Shown in pieces: positions 24,137 through 35,029 of a stretch of DNA of 64,000 nt. The stretch lies in assembly GCA_038503035.1 (NCBI GenBank), contig JAVSML010020824.1:1-64000 (forward strand). The letters are read 5' to 3'. Within the stretch, counting starts at the first letter, position 1. Each line of letters starts with the position of its first letter. The translations under genes were made by a program, and so were the position numbers. The notes beneath the pieces were generated by a model, which had not been told where the DNA came from, searched no databases, and worked only from the letters and a program-made list of their open reading frames with translations. The stretch comes from Crocodylus rhombifer (taxonomy: Eukaryota > Chordata > Crocodylia > Crocodylidae).

Positions 24137-25320
24137 ACTATCACAATACTTTCTAAATAAACGTAGTGAGGATCTTTTGGGAAGAATGAAAACATAATGG
24201 CTTAGAACTGACTTGAGAGGTGCTCAGCCCCTGAGACTTTCATTGATTTCACAAACTGTGGGCGGCCACAGCACCTCCAAGCAATCAGGTAACTAACTTG
24301 TACTTCACTTTGAAGATTGAGGTACTGGACAGGTGTATGGTAGGCAAAATCGGGTTCTTGCACATAGAGCTAATATCATTTACAAAAACCTTATGGGTGG
24401 ATGCTAGAAAATGAGTCTTAGTGAGTCAAGACTTTAATATTAGACATTTTCTGAAAGTTGCAGTGTAGTGTGAAGTCCGTGTTTCCCTGTTTTTGTAAAT
24501 GAACACTTGCAGCATAGTATTTGTAAGCAGTGGTTGGTGTGGATTGAAAATTGTTTTTTTCAGTGGCAAGTGAAGAAGCTCTCTAAACTCTTAAGAGTCT
24601 AGAGTAAAAAAGGTTTTTACTAAAACTGTCACCTCTGTGTTCAGCAATTAACCTACATTTAACAAATGGCTTGAGAAGGCTGACAAAAGTTTACCAAAAG
24701 GGATCCCTCTTCCTAAACAAAAGCTGTGTGAAAATGCCATGACTGATTGGCCTCAACAGTCTGCATTTATTAAACAGTTGTATTCAGGGAAAGGATTTTG
24801 TTTTATCTTCTCCCACTGCTGAATGTTGTCTCTTCTCCTCTCATCTCTCACCTTCTCTAGTCTCAATATTATCAATTTTAATTTACTCTGTTATCTTTCT
24901 AAATTAGACTGCAAGTTCAATGAAGCAGCAACCTTATTTTATATATGTGAAAAGGGCTGCACACAATGTTTGTGCCATCTAAGCAAAGTAACCCAGACCA
25001 TTCACAGAGTCACTGCTCTGATACCACCCTTTTTTGTTTGGTTCCTTTCACAGAGCACGAACTCTACTCAGGAAGTAATGGGCTGATGCTGTGTCTGACA
25101 AAAGACTTTTTTCCTGCTTTGGAGAAAGTATTCTGGGTAGAGTTGTAACCCCTTCATGTTTCTGTTCATTCCAGTGGAATGGAGACAAGTCTGTTTCTTC
25201 TCTTGAAACTAAGAGCTTGTCCATATCCCTTTTCTAAAAACAAAGCATTTTCCATGCACCTTGCCACCACCAGTGATGCTCCATGAACAGCAGTGCTAGT
25301 GTCAGCTGGTTGTCATTTTA
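24137..25320. other. Non-coding stretch
   Basis: No repeat boundaries or exons recognised. Short frames near 24823-25148 are unsupported. Confidence 0.45.
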
Positions 25321-25321
25321 G

Positions 25322-25417
25322 AAGTCAGGGTAAATTTGCATTTTATACACTAACCGAAGTAGGTAGGTAGATAGATAGATACTTCGGTTAGCCTAGGTGC
25401 AAATCTACCCCTGACTT
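25322..25417. mobile_element. Foldback MITE with GATA/GGTA loop
   Basis: Arms 25322-25361 and 25380-25417 are ~38-40 bp inverted repeats (aagtcaggg...ctaaccgaagta against its complement) with few mismatches. They leave a ~18-base loop of ggta/gata units. The whole 96-bp unit is nearly a perfect hairpin. Target duplication is unclear (TTA-like on both sides). Confidence 0.7.
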
Positions 25418-26071
25418 AAGACTAACATGACTAACTACATCTCTCTGTATTAGCTTTAGAAAGACAAGTTGACATGCTGGTTATAATTAGAGCACCTGTT
25501 GTTACATGCTGTGGTGGTGAATTATAAAGGGGTGGGTAGTTAATGGAGGTGCATCCATAACTCCAGCTACTGGTATGTTTGCTGAACTGTCCACCCCTCT
25601 GAAACATATCCCACTCCATAGAAGTGAGATGATGTTTCTTCTTCCATACTCCTTGGGTCTAATCTGTTGAAAGCAATGGAAAGATTTCTGTTGACTTCAG
25701 TAGGTTTGGGTTAGACCTTAAAAGAAGTTTTTTTACAAGGAATTCTCTCTGCCATGGAAATCAGTCTACTTCTAATTTTTCCTGGCATTTTGCATTTGTA
25801 ATGGACTGCTTAAAGCAGATAACTTAATGACTAATAGTGCCCCTCCTGTGCTTATCTTCACTAGTAATGCTGAGCAATTCTTCACACACCCTAGCAGTTT
25901 TTCACACACGAAGAATTTTGCAGAGCAGAAGACGGGGGATGTTTCATCAGGTTCAGTAAAGTGGTTATAGTACCTGCCTTTCAGGATCATTGTGGAGAGG
26001 AACAACTTTTGACCTAACCATGCCCAGTTGATCTTTGTTCCTCTCTCCCTCCCTCCTTCCAAATCTTCAAG
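25418..26071. other. Non-coding stretch
   Basis: Nothing recognised apart from a (ctcc)n-like pyrimidine run at about 26040-26058 just before the CR1 3' end. Confidence 0.45.
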
Positions 26072-27195
26072 TCATAGAATCATAAAAAATTAGGGTAATA
26101 GAAATCATAGGGAACTTAGGAGGTCATCTAGTCTAGCCTCCTGCTCAAAACAGAACCATCCCCAGCTATAGGATCCCAGCCAAGGCTTTGTCTAGCCAGG
26201 ACGTAAAAAAAGTCAGAGGAAGGAGATTCCACACTTTCTCTGGTAACCTGTTCCAGTGCTTTACTACCCTCCTAGTGAGAGAGGTTTTCCCAGTATCCAG
26301 CCTAGACTTCCCTTGCTGCAACTTGAAACTACTGCTCCTTGTTCTGTCATGTGCCACCACTGAGAACAGACTCTAGCTCCATCCTCTTTGTAATCACCTT
26401 TCAGGTAGTTGAAGGCTGCTGTTAAATCTGCTCTCAGTCTTCTCTTCTCCAGACAAAATAAGCTGAGCTCCATTAGCCTCTCTTCATAAGTCATGTGCCC
26501 CAGCCCCCTAATAATTTTTATTGCCTTCTGCTGGACTCTCTCCAATTTGTCCACATCCTTTCTGTAGTGGGGAGTCCAAAACTGGACACAGTACTCCAGA
26601 TGTGGTGTAAGCAGTGCTGAATAAAGGGGAATAATCACTTCCTTCAATCTGCTGGCAACCTCCTATTAATACAGTCCAGCATGCTGTTAGCCTTCTTTGC
26701 AACAAGGGCACACTGTTCACTCATATTCAGCTTACTGTCCACTGTAAACCCCAGGTCCTTTTCTGCAGAGCTCCTGCTTAGCCAGTTGGTCCCCAGCCGG
26801 TCCAAAACTATGCTGTTAGTTGCATTAGTCTGGGAGCTGACCTTGCCTGTGAAGACTGAGTTAAAAAAGGCCCTGAATACTTTAGCCTTTTGCACATCAT
26901 CTGTCATCAACTGCCTCCTCCATTCAGTAAGGGGCTCGCATTTTTCCTGATTTTCCTTTTGTTGCTGACATACTTGCGGAAACCTTTTTGTTACACTTCA
27001 TGTCCTTTGCTAGCTGCAGCTGCAATTCCAGTTGCGCTTTGTCCTTCCTGAGTTCATCCCTGCATGCTCAAGCAATACTCTTATACTCCTTCCTAGTTGT
27101 TTTACCAAGTTTCCACTTCTTGTAAGCTTTTTCTTTTGTCTTTTAACTCACTGAAGAGTTCTCTACTAAGCCAAACTGGTCTTCTGCCATGCTAG
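26072..27195 (-). mobile_element. CR1 LINE, internally deleted
   Basis: The 3' end lies at the left (catagaatcat followed by the CR1 3' UTR) and coding sequence runs leftward from about 27195. The 5' part gives WLSRELFSELKDKRKS, a linker of the CR1 ORF2 between endonuclease and reverse transcriptase, then a FFNSVFTGK block. The frame then jumps directly to the C-terminal block EKDLGFTVDSKLNMS. The whole polymerase core, including the FADD motif, is absent. Several stops and frameshifts are present. It is an old, dead copy with an internal deletion in addition to 5' truncation. Confidence 0.85.
26644..26910 (-). pseudogene. CR1 ORF2 remnant with RT core missing
   Basis: This 88-aa frame joins two normally distant parts of CR1 ORF2. 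The N-terminal part reads KAKVFRAFFNSVFTGK, the region before reverse transcriptase motif 1. About 15 residues later comes GTNWLSRSSAEKDLG, from the connection region after the catalytic FADD. The palm motifs that normally lie between are gone. The frame then stops, and the C-terminal thumb region continues in another frame at 26264-26647. It cannot encode an active polymerase. Confidence 0.75.
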
Positions 27196-30004
27196 CTACT
27201 GTGCCTGCACATCAGGATTGTTTGTTCCTGTGCCCTCAGTAAGGTTTCTTTGAAATACAACCCACTCTTTTGGACTCCTTTCACCTCAGACTGGCCTTCC
27301 AGGAGATCAAAAGGGCTGGATTCTATTATGTGCCTAAGTGGCCTTAGGCAACGGAGTGAGATCTTAATGTTGACTCCCTGAAAAATAGTTAGAAAAACAA
27401 CTGAAGGTTTTCCTCCTCTGCCTTGGTGCATTTTTATGATTTAGTCTTAAGCCTAAGATGGTGGCATTTTACACAAGCCTAACATGATGGCATCTTACAC
27501 ATTTTTTTCAGGGACTTGTCTGGGCTGGAATGGGATCACACGTAGGCATCTGAATCCATTGAGGTGCCTAGTAGGTGGAACAGGATCTAACCAAAAGCCT
27601 ATAAGCAAGTTCAGAGAAAGGAAGAAAGCTTTCTCAGTGGAGTTTTGTGCAGCCAACGAACCTCATCTAAACTTGTTTTTGGGTTGTGTGCAGGATGGAG
27701 GACTTTCATACAAGTTCATGCGTGCTTTTCACTTAATTTTCCCTCCCTAAAACTACAGCCAATTAAAAAGACATTTGTTGGCTGTCCTCCAGAACCACCA
27801 GAGACTAGAGGCCTGGAGGGATTCCTGCTCTGGCCAGGGGGCTGGAGAGAAGGATTCCTTACATGCCTTTGATGTCTCCAAAAGTTCCAGAGGACAGCCA
27901 GGTCCTCACTGGATGGATGTCTGTCCATCTTTGATCTCCCTGTAGCAGGGGTGGGGGAAAATGGAGCACCGTGGAATACTGGAAGACCAGGCCTAGTTAC
28001 CTACTGCGCCCTGGCTACAAAACACCACTGCCTCATACTGCTGCACTGATTTTGAAGTGTTATGCTGGGGAGGATGCACTTGCAGTTGTGGGGGTACACA
28101 TCTGGATGGCACTGAAGTGCTCTGACTTTGAAGTGCTACAAATTGAAGCAGAATTTGGAGTGCTCAAAGTACTCATCTTTCCACAGCTTGTAGTTACCTT
28201 ATATCTACAGGCCTAGCTGTAAAGTAGCTTACAAGAGAAGTAGGGTTCATCTCCACTTTTACCATCTTTACTGCAACCTGACTTGTTACTCTTAAGCAAG
28301 ATGAATTGGACAGACAGAAATCTAGATGGTGTATGAAAAATTGCAGGTTGTCGTAAGGCTGGCTCAGATTGTGTGCTGTGCTCACGAGAGGCATAGCACT
28401 AAGGCCCATGTACCCTAATGAAGCCTAGACAGTTCTATCTTCGAAACAAGCTCCTATAACTACATCAAAAACAAGCCAACTCAGTCCTGAAATGATGGAG
28501 TGGTGGGAAATAATAGAAGATAGTTGTTGTATATTTTTCTACCCTAAGGTACTTTCGAGCTCCTAGGGTAGCCTATCTTTGTTACATCTTTAGTGCCAAG
28601 AAATTTTCCTTTGTCTTCTGAAGTCTAGCAGCTCATGCCACCATCCTGTCAGTAACTATTCCTTCCTCTTGACTCCTGTACACTGGCAGCAAAGTTTGAA
28701 ACTGACCAAATAAATATGTAAAATAAAACATATTATAGCTTATGTTTTGTAGGGGTTGGAAATGTATGCCAAGGAAGCAAATGTTATTTTCACCAGTCCT
28801 TCACTATTCTCCATACAGTTCCAGCAGGTACTGTTCTCAATTTTCTCAGGAGTCCCTTAATAGGAATTGGAAACTTCTTTAAGGTAGGCATCCAGGTTAG
28901 GGGCTTGAATCCAAACAAACCTCTGAAAAAGAAGCTTTGAAACAATGTGGTCCTCTAACAAAATGATGTAGTTAAATACATTTATTGCTTCTACATCTGG
29001 ACTCACCTACCATTCCTGGGACTAAATACCAAGAGTTGGGGCTATATCAATCCCCAGATATGTTAATTCTAGTAAGCAATGTAGTTGCACCCAAGATCTA
29101 TAGGAATAATTGAGTGAATTGGTATTTAATCAGAGGTCTGAAATATTATTAAAGTGTAAAGTATTATTAAACTATAATTGCATCTTCTCAGACAGGGCCT
29201 TCTAGGATGTTCAAGACTGGATCAGGAAACAAAAATAAGCATATTTTTTTGTCCTGCTCCCACTCAAAGAATGCAGTGTCTAAACTGCTTGTCTAGCTTT
29301 AGATTTTTTTCAGTTTCCCTCGTGTAGTCTCTTTGCTAACAAAATTTAAATATATGTCCCTGCTCAAATGTTGGCTACTCTGGTATGATCTTAGGCCATT
29401 TGAAAATGAAGGGTGTTCACACATTGTTATCCTGGATGATTTATAGACATCCTCCCTTGCGTGGAAACATGTAGTCAACCTTTGAAAGAGCGTTGATTAT
29501 TTAGCAGGCACTTCCTCCGACAGAGTTCCAGGGAGGGAACCTCAATACAGTCCACAGAAGAGGTTAGTCATAAGTCTTGTGTATCTAGTTACCACATCTG
29601 CATGTGGAGAATGATGGCAGGTCTTTTCTAATGCATAGGTACCTTACAGGAAGGTGGTTCCAAGAAAGCCCAAACAGAACTCACTCTAGGGAAAGTCCCT
29701 AGTGAGAGGCCAAGTAAATTAAGTCCAAGAAGATGAATGTGCAAGCCCTTTGAAGGCCTGCACATCCTGACTAGGACACTTTTCATAACAGACTGGATAA
29801 ATCATCAAGATCTAGGAGCTCTCTGGGGCAAGGATTTTACTGATTCTTTCCCAGCTGGGCATGGATATTCAAGCAATGGATTCTTCCATTACAGTGAACC
29901 TGATGAGAACTCCCTTTTCTCTGCCACCTGCAGAATCTTACCTGAGAGATAAGTAAACCTTTTATTTTTGTCACCTGTTTACAATTCCTAACCTCAGAGC
30001 AAAC
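27196..30004. other. Non-coding stretch with a small tandem duplication
   Basis: At about 27451-27503 a ~26-bp unit (gatggyggcat...ttacaca) occurs twice in tandem. A short palindrome (ctaccctaagg / ctcctagggtag) lies at about 28540-28571. Reading frames of 70-96 aa occur on both strands without splice support. No bounded transposon was recognised. Confidence 0.4.
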
Positions 30005-30480
30005 TTACAGGCTCGGTGGTGCTACGCTACTCAGCACCACGTCTGAAAAGGACTGGGGGGTCATACTTGGCCATAAAATTAATATGAGCCACCAGTGTGA
30101 TGCTGCAGGTAGTAGAGCAAACAATACGCTGGCATGCATCTACCCATGCATCTCAAGCAAAGCTAAGGAGGTTATTCTCCCACTCTACTTGGCATTGGTG
30201 AGGTCATGGTTGGAGTATTGTGTCCAGTTCTGGGCGCTGCATTTCAAGACGGATGTGGAGAAGCTTGAGAGAGTCCAGAGAAGAGCCACTCGTATGATTA
30301 GAGGCCTGAAGAGCAAGCCATACAAGGAAAGGCTGATAGATATGGGACTGTTCAGCCTGGAAAAGAGAAGACTTTGGGGTGATTTGGTGGCAGCTTACAA
30401 ATATATCAGGGGATAGGATCATGGGCTAGGTGAACAATATTCACCAAAGCACCCCGGGGAAAACCAGGAGTAATGGTTAT
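30005..30480 (+). mobile_element. CR1 LINE 3'-region fragment
   Basis: The plus strand codes for the C-terminal part of CR1 ORF2, from SEKDWGVILGHKINMSHQC through YCVQFWALHFKTDVEKLER to LEKRRLWGDLVAAYKYIRG. This covers the connection region after the polymerase core. The piece is truncated at both ends: no RT core upstream, and the 3' UTR is lost after 'ggttataaattcctcaaag'. Confidence 0.85.
30084..30416 (+). pseudogene. CR1 ORF2 C-terminal remnant
   Basis: A 110-residue open frame matches the C-terminal domain of CR1 reverse transcriptase proteins: NMSHQCDAA-like start, [18 protein letters not shown] in the middle, and ERVQRRATRMIRGL followed by FSLEKRRL. The catalytic motifs lie upstream in an intact element and are not present here. 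It ends in a stop directly after YIRG, about 45 residues before the usual C-terminus. Confidence 0.8.
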
Positions 30481-32454
30481 AAATTCCTCAAAGAATCTCA
30501 CTCATAGCCACCTGTTCAAGTATTTGAACAATTTCATCGTAGTCATGTGGTCTCAAAGAAGAGTTTCACTGGGAAACAAAGTTAATGTAGGGTTACTAAA
30601 GGACACGTGATGAGGACACCACTGCCTAGGAGCTGGGGGGACATCCTTTCATTTATTTTTAGGGATTTCAAAGATCTAGTAGCTTGGTTCATGAAATTAA
30701 ATTGGCAACCTCAAGTGCTGCTATAGTAAAAGACAGCCAATGTTAATGTGAGAAACTACTCATTCAAGGGGTTTATCATGTTTATAATGAATATTATTAC
30801 AATCCAGTCATGACAACATAATCACGAGTTAGCACCTTAATTTACTTTTAGAGGATGTTGTAATTTTAATAGGCTCTGTGCAGTTCATGTTGGAGAACTA
30901 TACTGTGCTTCTCTGTATTGTAGTATGTCAACACAACAAAGGATATAGTTTGGAATTTAAAGTTTTTTTCAGTACCTTTGACATTTTATTGGAGTTTCGT
31001 TCTGACTTTTAACACTATTCCATGGCTGAGCAAAAATTACTATCTGCATTTTATCCTTTTTAGGAGAACCTATTAGAAAAACACGGAGAGTAACCCTCTC
31101 ATTTTTCTCTTACCTCTTTCTAACTACATACATTCTGTTACTTTTCTGTAGTGTGAACTAAATCTAAAAAGATAAAAAAGTAATCAAGACCAAAAGGAGT
31201 TAAATATTTAAAAGTGAACATTCTTGAAGCAGTTATGTGGCTCTTTTAATCAGATCTGCCACTTAATGTCTTTTTACATAGACCTCTTTTTTTTTCCTTT
31301 CAGGAATCCCTGAACTGGCTGTAGGAGATTTCATATACTACTGTATTGTATAATTACCTCTATCTCCCACTGCACTTTTAAAACATTTCATTACTAAAAA
31401 ATCTTGCTTTTCCCCTTGGCCTCTCTGCCTAATTAGTGTTTTAAGACACTTGATAAATCCTGTTGAATGTTCACTTTCTTTTTGTTGAATTATTTGAGTA
31501 AGTATTACTTAACAATGACTCCTGGATCTGAGCAAGGACAATGCTGACTGGTTGTAAAAAAGAGTTAGTTAGCTGTGTTATAAACGAAGTTGTTAGTTTA
31601 TAAGGTTTTATATCATTAGTTTAGAACAGAGGCTTGCTTGAGAACTCTGCGTGACTATTTTTTAGTGCTTTGGCTCTCTGTAGCATTTCCAAAGAATAAT
31701 TGTCCTACCTTTGACACTTTTAATTTTTCCATCTTTTAAAAATTCAAATTAACAGAGAAGTTAGACAACTGTTGTAGATTATAAATACACTTTTCCCCTC
31801 TCATGAGCAACTTGAGCATTAAGCTCATTTTATCATAAAATGAAAGCCATGCTGTTCTCACTGGACAGCAAAATGGCCGACCTGAGCAAATCTGTTCATT
31901 AGCTCTGCAACTTACTTAATTCCCTCCCAAACCAATTATTTCTGAAAGAAGGACCCTGCAAAATATGCTCATTAACATCATTTGAGCTTGAAAACTTAGT
32001 CTAGAAAGATTAAACTTTTGTTCTGTATTTGCTGCTGAGATACTCAAATGTAGTGGGAAAAAATGCTTTAGGTTGAAAGTGAGTTTAAAGCTAATAATGA
32101 GAGGTGCCATATCTTCATCTCTTACAGCTCCCTCATGTGTGCATATGAACTATCTATATATACCTGTCCAGTTTTTGAACTTCCTTTTTCAGAAAAATGA
32201 TTGTTTGAAATTCAACACGAAGCTTGAAAGTAGGCAACAAAAATGGCCATTTAAAGTCATCATTTAAAAAACCATGTTATACCCTCTACAGCCATCGTTT
32301 ATACAATTAAAAGAGTACTTTCAGATATACAGTGGGGGTTAAGCAGCCAACTGCCTTTGGCTGTTACTTGGAGTTGAGCATTTAACTGCCCTTGTGTCTT
32401 TGAAAATCTCTGCCTAAGTGATTGTCCTAACATTTATGTGATTTCTCCCCAAAA
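30481..32454. other. AT-rich non-coding stretch
   Basis: No bounded repeat recognised. A strong acceptor-like tract ends at about 31304 and is followed by ~16 open codons and a stop, noted as a finding. Confidence 0.4.
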
Positions 32455-32784
32455 GGCGTTTATAGAAGTGCTCCAGCAGGCGGGGCGGAGGGGTGCTTTA
32501 ATGAGTGAGCCACACTAATTAAAAGTGCCCGAGCATCACGTGTATCAGCGTCCCCATGCTGAAAAATGCCAGTGGGGTGCTTTGAAGTAAAGTTCATTGA
32601 ACAAGTTTTAGTTCAAATTGCCCCACTGCCATTTTTCACTGTGGGGATGACACTGACACATGACACTGGAGGCTGCTGGAGCACGTTAATTTCTGTGCTT
32701 CAGCAGATTCGATTAATTGAGTCTGCTCTAACGTGCTGGATTGATAGCACGTTGGTGCAGCCTCGCTGCACATCTGTAGGAGCC
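32455..32784. mobile_element. MITE, second family ('gctccag' ends)
   Basis: The left edge ggcgtttatagaagtgctcc and right edge (complement ggctcctacagatgtgc) are worn inverted termini. The centre has 'attgaacaagttttagttc', shared with the copy at 54437-54760. CAAA-like bases flank both ends, but no clean duplication can be stated. Non-coding. Confidence 0.5.
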
Positions 32785-33385
32785 CAAAGAGTTTGAAACT
32801 AGTGATTTCCAGAGCCAGGAAGCAACACCCTATACAGAGAGTATGCTTTGGTTAAGTTTAATTAACACTTGTATTTGGCTAGTGTTATTTATTTCAATAC
32901 TTTATCTGTTTGTATATTTTATCTTGTTTTTATTGCACACTTCCTTAAGACTTTTTTGAGGGAGGGTGGTATATAAATCAAATCAGTAAATAACTATTGT
33001 TACAAATACCTGTATTATCAGGTGACATTTGCTAGACAAAATATTTGATACAATGTAAAATGTTCTGTATTGAAGATTATAGACTGAACTGATGTGTTTC
33101 TCAGAATTCATAAAGGGTTTTTTGGGGGGGGGTATGTGTGTGTGTGGGAAGGGATATCACTAACTTTTCCTACCCTGTCCCATAAGCAAACTGCCAGGAA
33201 AGCATCATAATTACGTCTCATAGGTTGGAATAATTGTCTTGTCCTATTCCAGGAATCTTTGGGCAATGTAAAATCAGACTTGACTCCCAAAGAGAAATTA
33301 TTTAATTTATTCAAATAGACAACTGGCTTTCATTTATCGTAAGGCTTCTTTATACCATTCTGGCAGTATAAAATGGGCTTACACA

Positions 33386-34446
33386 TAGAAGTGCACCAAT
33401 ATATTGGTCCGTATTGGATTAGCACTGATAAAAGGAAAATTGGGCATTATTGGCAAGTGACTTTTTTGGCCATTGTAGCCAATAATGTCACTGATAAATA
33501 CCACCTGCATGCACACAGCCACAGCGTGTATGCAGCCAGGAATGCAGCCCGGCAGCTTTGAGAGCAGTGTCTGGCCAGTAAGTCAGTGGGGGGAAAGGGG
33601 CATGGGGGTCAGATCAAGGCCCCCATAGTGAGGAAGGGAGTGGGGCTGAGGAAGGGGTAGACGCTGCCCTGCTGGGGCGGGGTGGGTGGCTCGTCCAGGG
33701 GGTGTGGCGGGGTGGGAAGGGGTAGGGGCGGAGGCTCCTTGCCACTAGGCACATCTCTGGGGAAGGTAGGGGGGGTATGTGCTTCCTGGATTTGTGCATG
33801 GAGCAAGGGCTGGCTGCCCGCTGCGAGCTCAGGGCCAAGGGCTGCAACAACCTCTTCCCAGTGGCAGGGGCTGGACTGAGGCTGTGTTCTAGGCAGGTGG
33901 AGTAGAGCAGGTGGCAGCGGTGCTGGGAGCAGTGGAGATAGGCTATAGCCACCCCAGAATTTGCCGTAGCCCCCTCTCCCAGTGCTGCAACTGCCTGCCT
34001 CACCCCCACCCACCCTAAGTGCAGTCCCAGCACAGCCCCGCTTCCAGGAAGAGGCTGGCATAACCCCTAGCCCCAAGCCCACTGCAGGCAGCCTGCCCTC
34101 TCCCTGTGCACAATTCCAGGGGGCACACAATGGCAGGGAGCTGCCCTCCCCCCACCTCCCTGCACCCCCTGGACAAACTGCCTGCGGCTCCAGCCTGTGC
34201 TCCAGCCTGCCCTGGCTGGGTAGTACCTGTCCCTGCCCCAGCCCCACTTCCTCCATCTCTACCCATGGGGGCCTCGATCTGTTCCCAGCATGCCACTTTC
34301 CTCTTCTACACCCCTTCCTCCCAGCAGACTTACCAGCTGGATGCTGCTTTCCACATTGCTCAGCTGCATATTGGTATTGGTTGATCTGGCTGGTTAATAA
34401 TTAGCAATCGGTGTCAGCCAAAAAAATCTTTATCGGTGCACTCCTG
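33386..34446. mobile_element. Long non-autonomous hAT element
   Basis: The left end tagaagtgcaccaatat and right end (complement caggagtgcaccgata) are inverted. The flanking 8-mers are cttacaca (33378-33385) and cttacact (34447-34454), 7 of 8 matching. The ~1,060-bp element has AT-rich ends and a strongly GC-rich centre (about 33570-34330). That centre opens frames of 90-215 aa on both strands at once, a composition effect with no transposase motif. A terminal fragment of the same family is at 5085-5193. Confidence 0.85.
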
Positions 34447-34517
34447 CTTACACTTTTACATGTACTGTTAGAGTAGCATAAAGGGGCCAAACATATAGAT
34501 GAGAATCTGGTCTAGAA

Positions 34518-34703
34518 CAGTGTTTCCCAACCTTTTCCAGCCCAAGGTACACTTACATTAATAAAATTTTTCTGTGGCACACCTATTTAAGGTATTCCCC
34601 ATCCTCATATATATTGTAGCTCATTGCCATGGCAAAATTCTGCGCCACACTTGTTCATTTCTGACGGTACACTTTTGTGTCATGGCACAGTGGTTGGACA
34701 CTG
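34518..34703. mobile_element. hAT MITE, second copy of the 14.75-kb family
   Basis: It starts cagtgtttcccaacctttt and ends ggttggacactg. Most of its length parallels 14751-14939, including 'cattccccatcctcat' and 'catggcaaaattc'. Flanking 8-mers gtctagaa and gtatagag match at 6 of 8 positions. Non-coding. Confidence 0.85.
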
Positions 34704-34885
34704 GTATAGAGTGTTCAGCTATTTATGCTTTTGAATTACACTGCTCTAAGGATTGGGACTATACATGTAAATACTACTAAACATGAGGAAGGGATGGATA
34801 ATTGGTCTGACATTTTGAAATAATCTTTTGTTTGGGAGTGTGTTTTTAAATTCATGTAGTAAATTAATCTATAGGAGATACCAGT

Positions 34886-35029
34886 GAGTGCATCTACACA
34901 TGTGCTTTTACTGTGCAGTAGCCTAATTAGCTCTGCAGTCAAATGTCGCAGGTATTAGAGTGTATTAAAGTAATTAAAAATTGTGCTAAAGTTTATTTTG
35001 TCACCTTAATAGCACATGTAAATGCATCC
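34886..35029. mobile_element. Short MITE with TCTACA-type ends
   Basis: The left end gagtgcatctacacatgtgc and right end (complement ggatgcatttacatgtgc) form ~18-bp inverted repeats. At 144 bp it is the shortest clear copy of the family in the window and looks like little more than two ends. No duplication is legible. Confidence 0.65.

Noticed and set aside
33609..34256. 215-aa frame on minus and overlapping frames on plus
   Set aside because: They arise from GC-rich, stop-poor sequence inside a hAT element; frames are open on both strands and no domain is visible.
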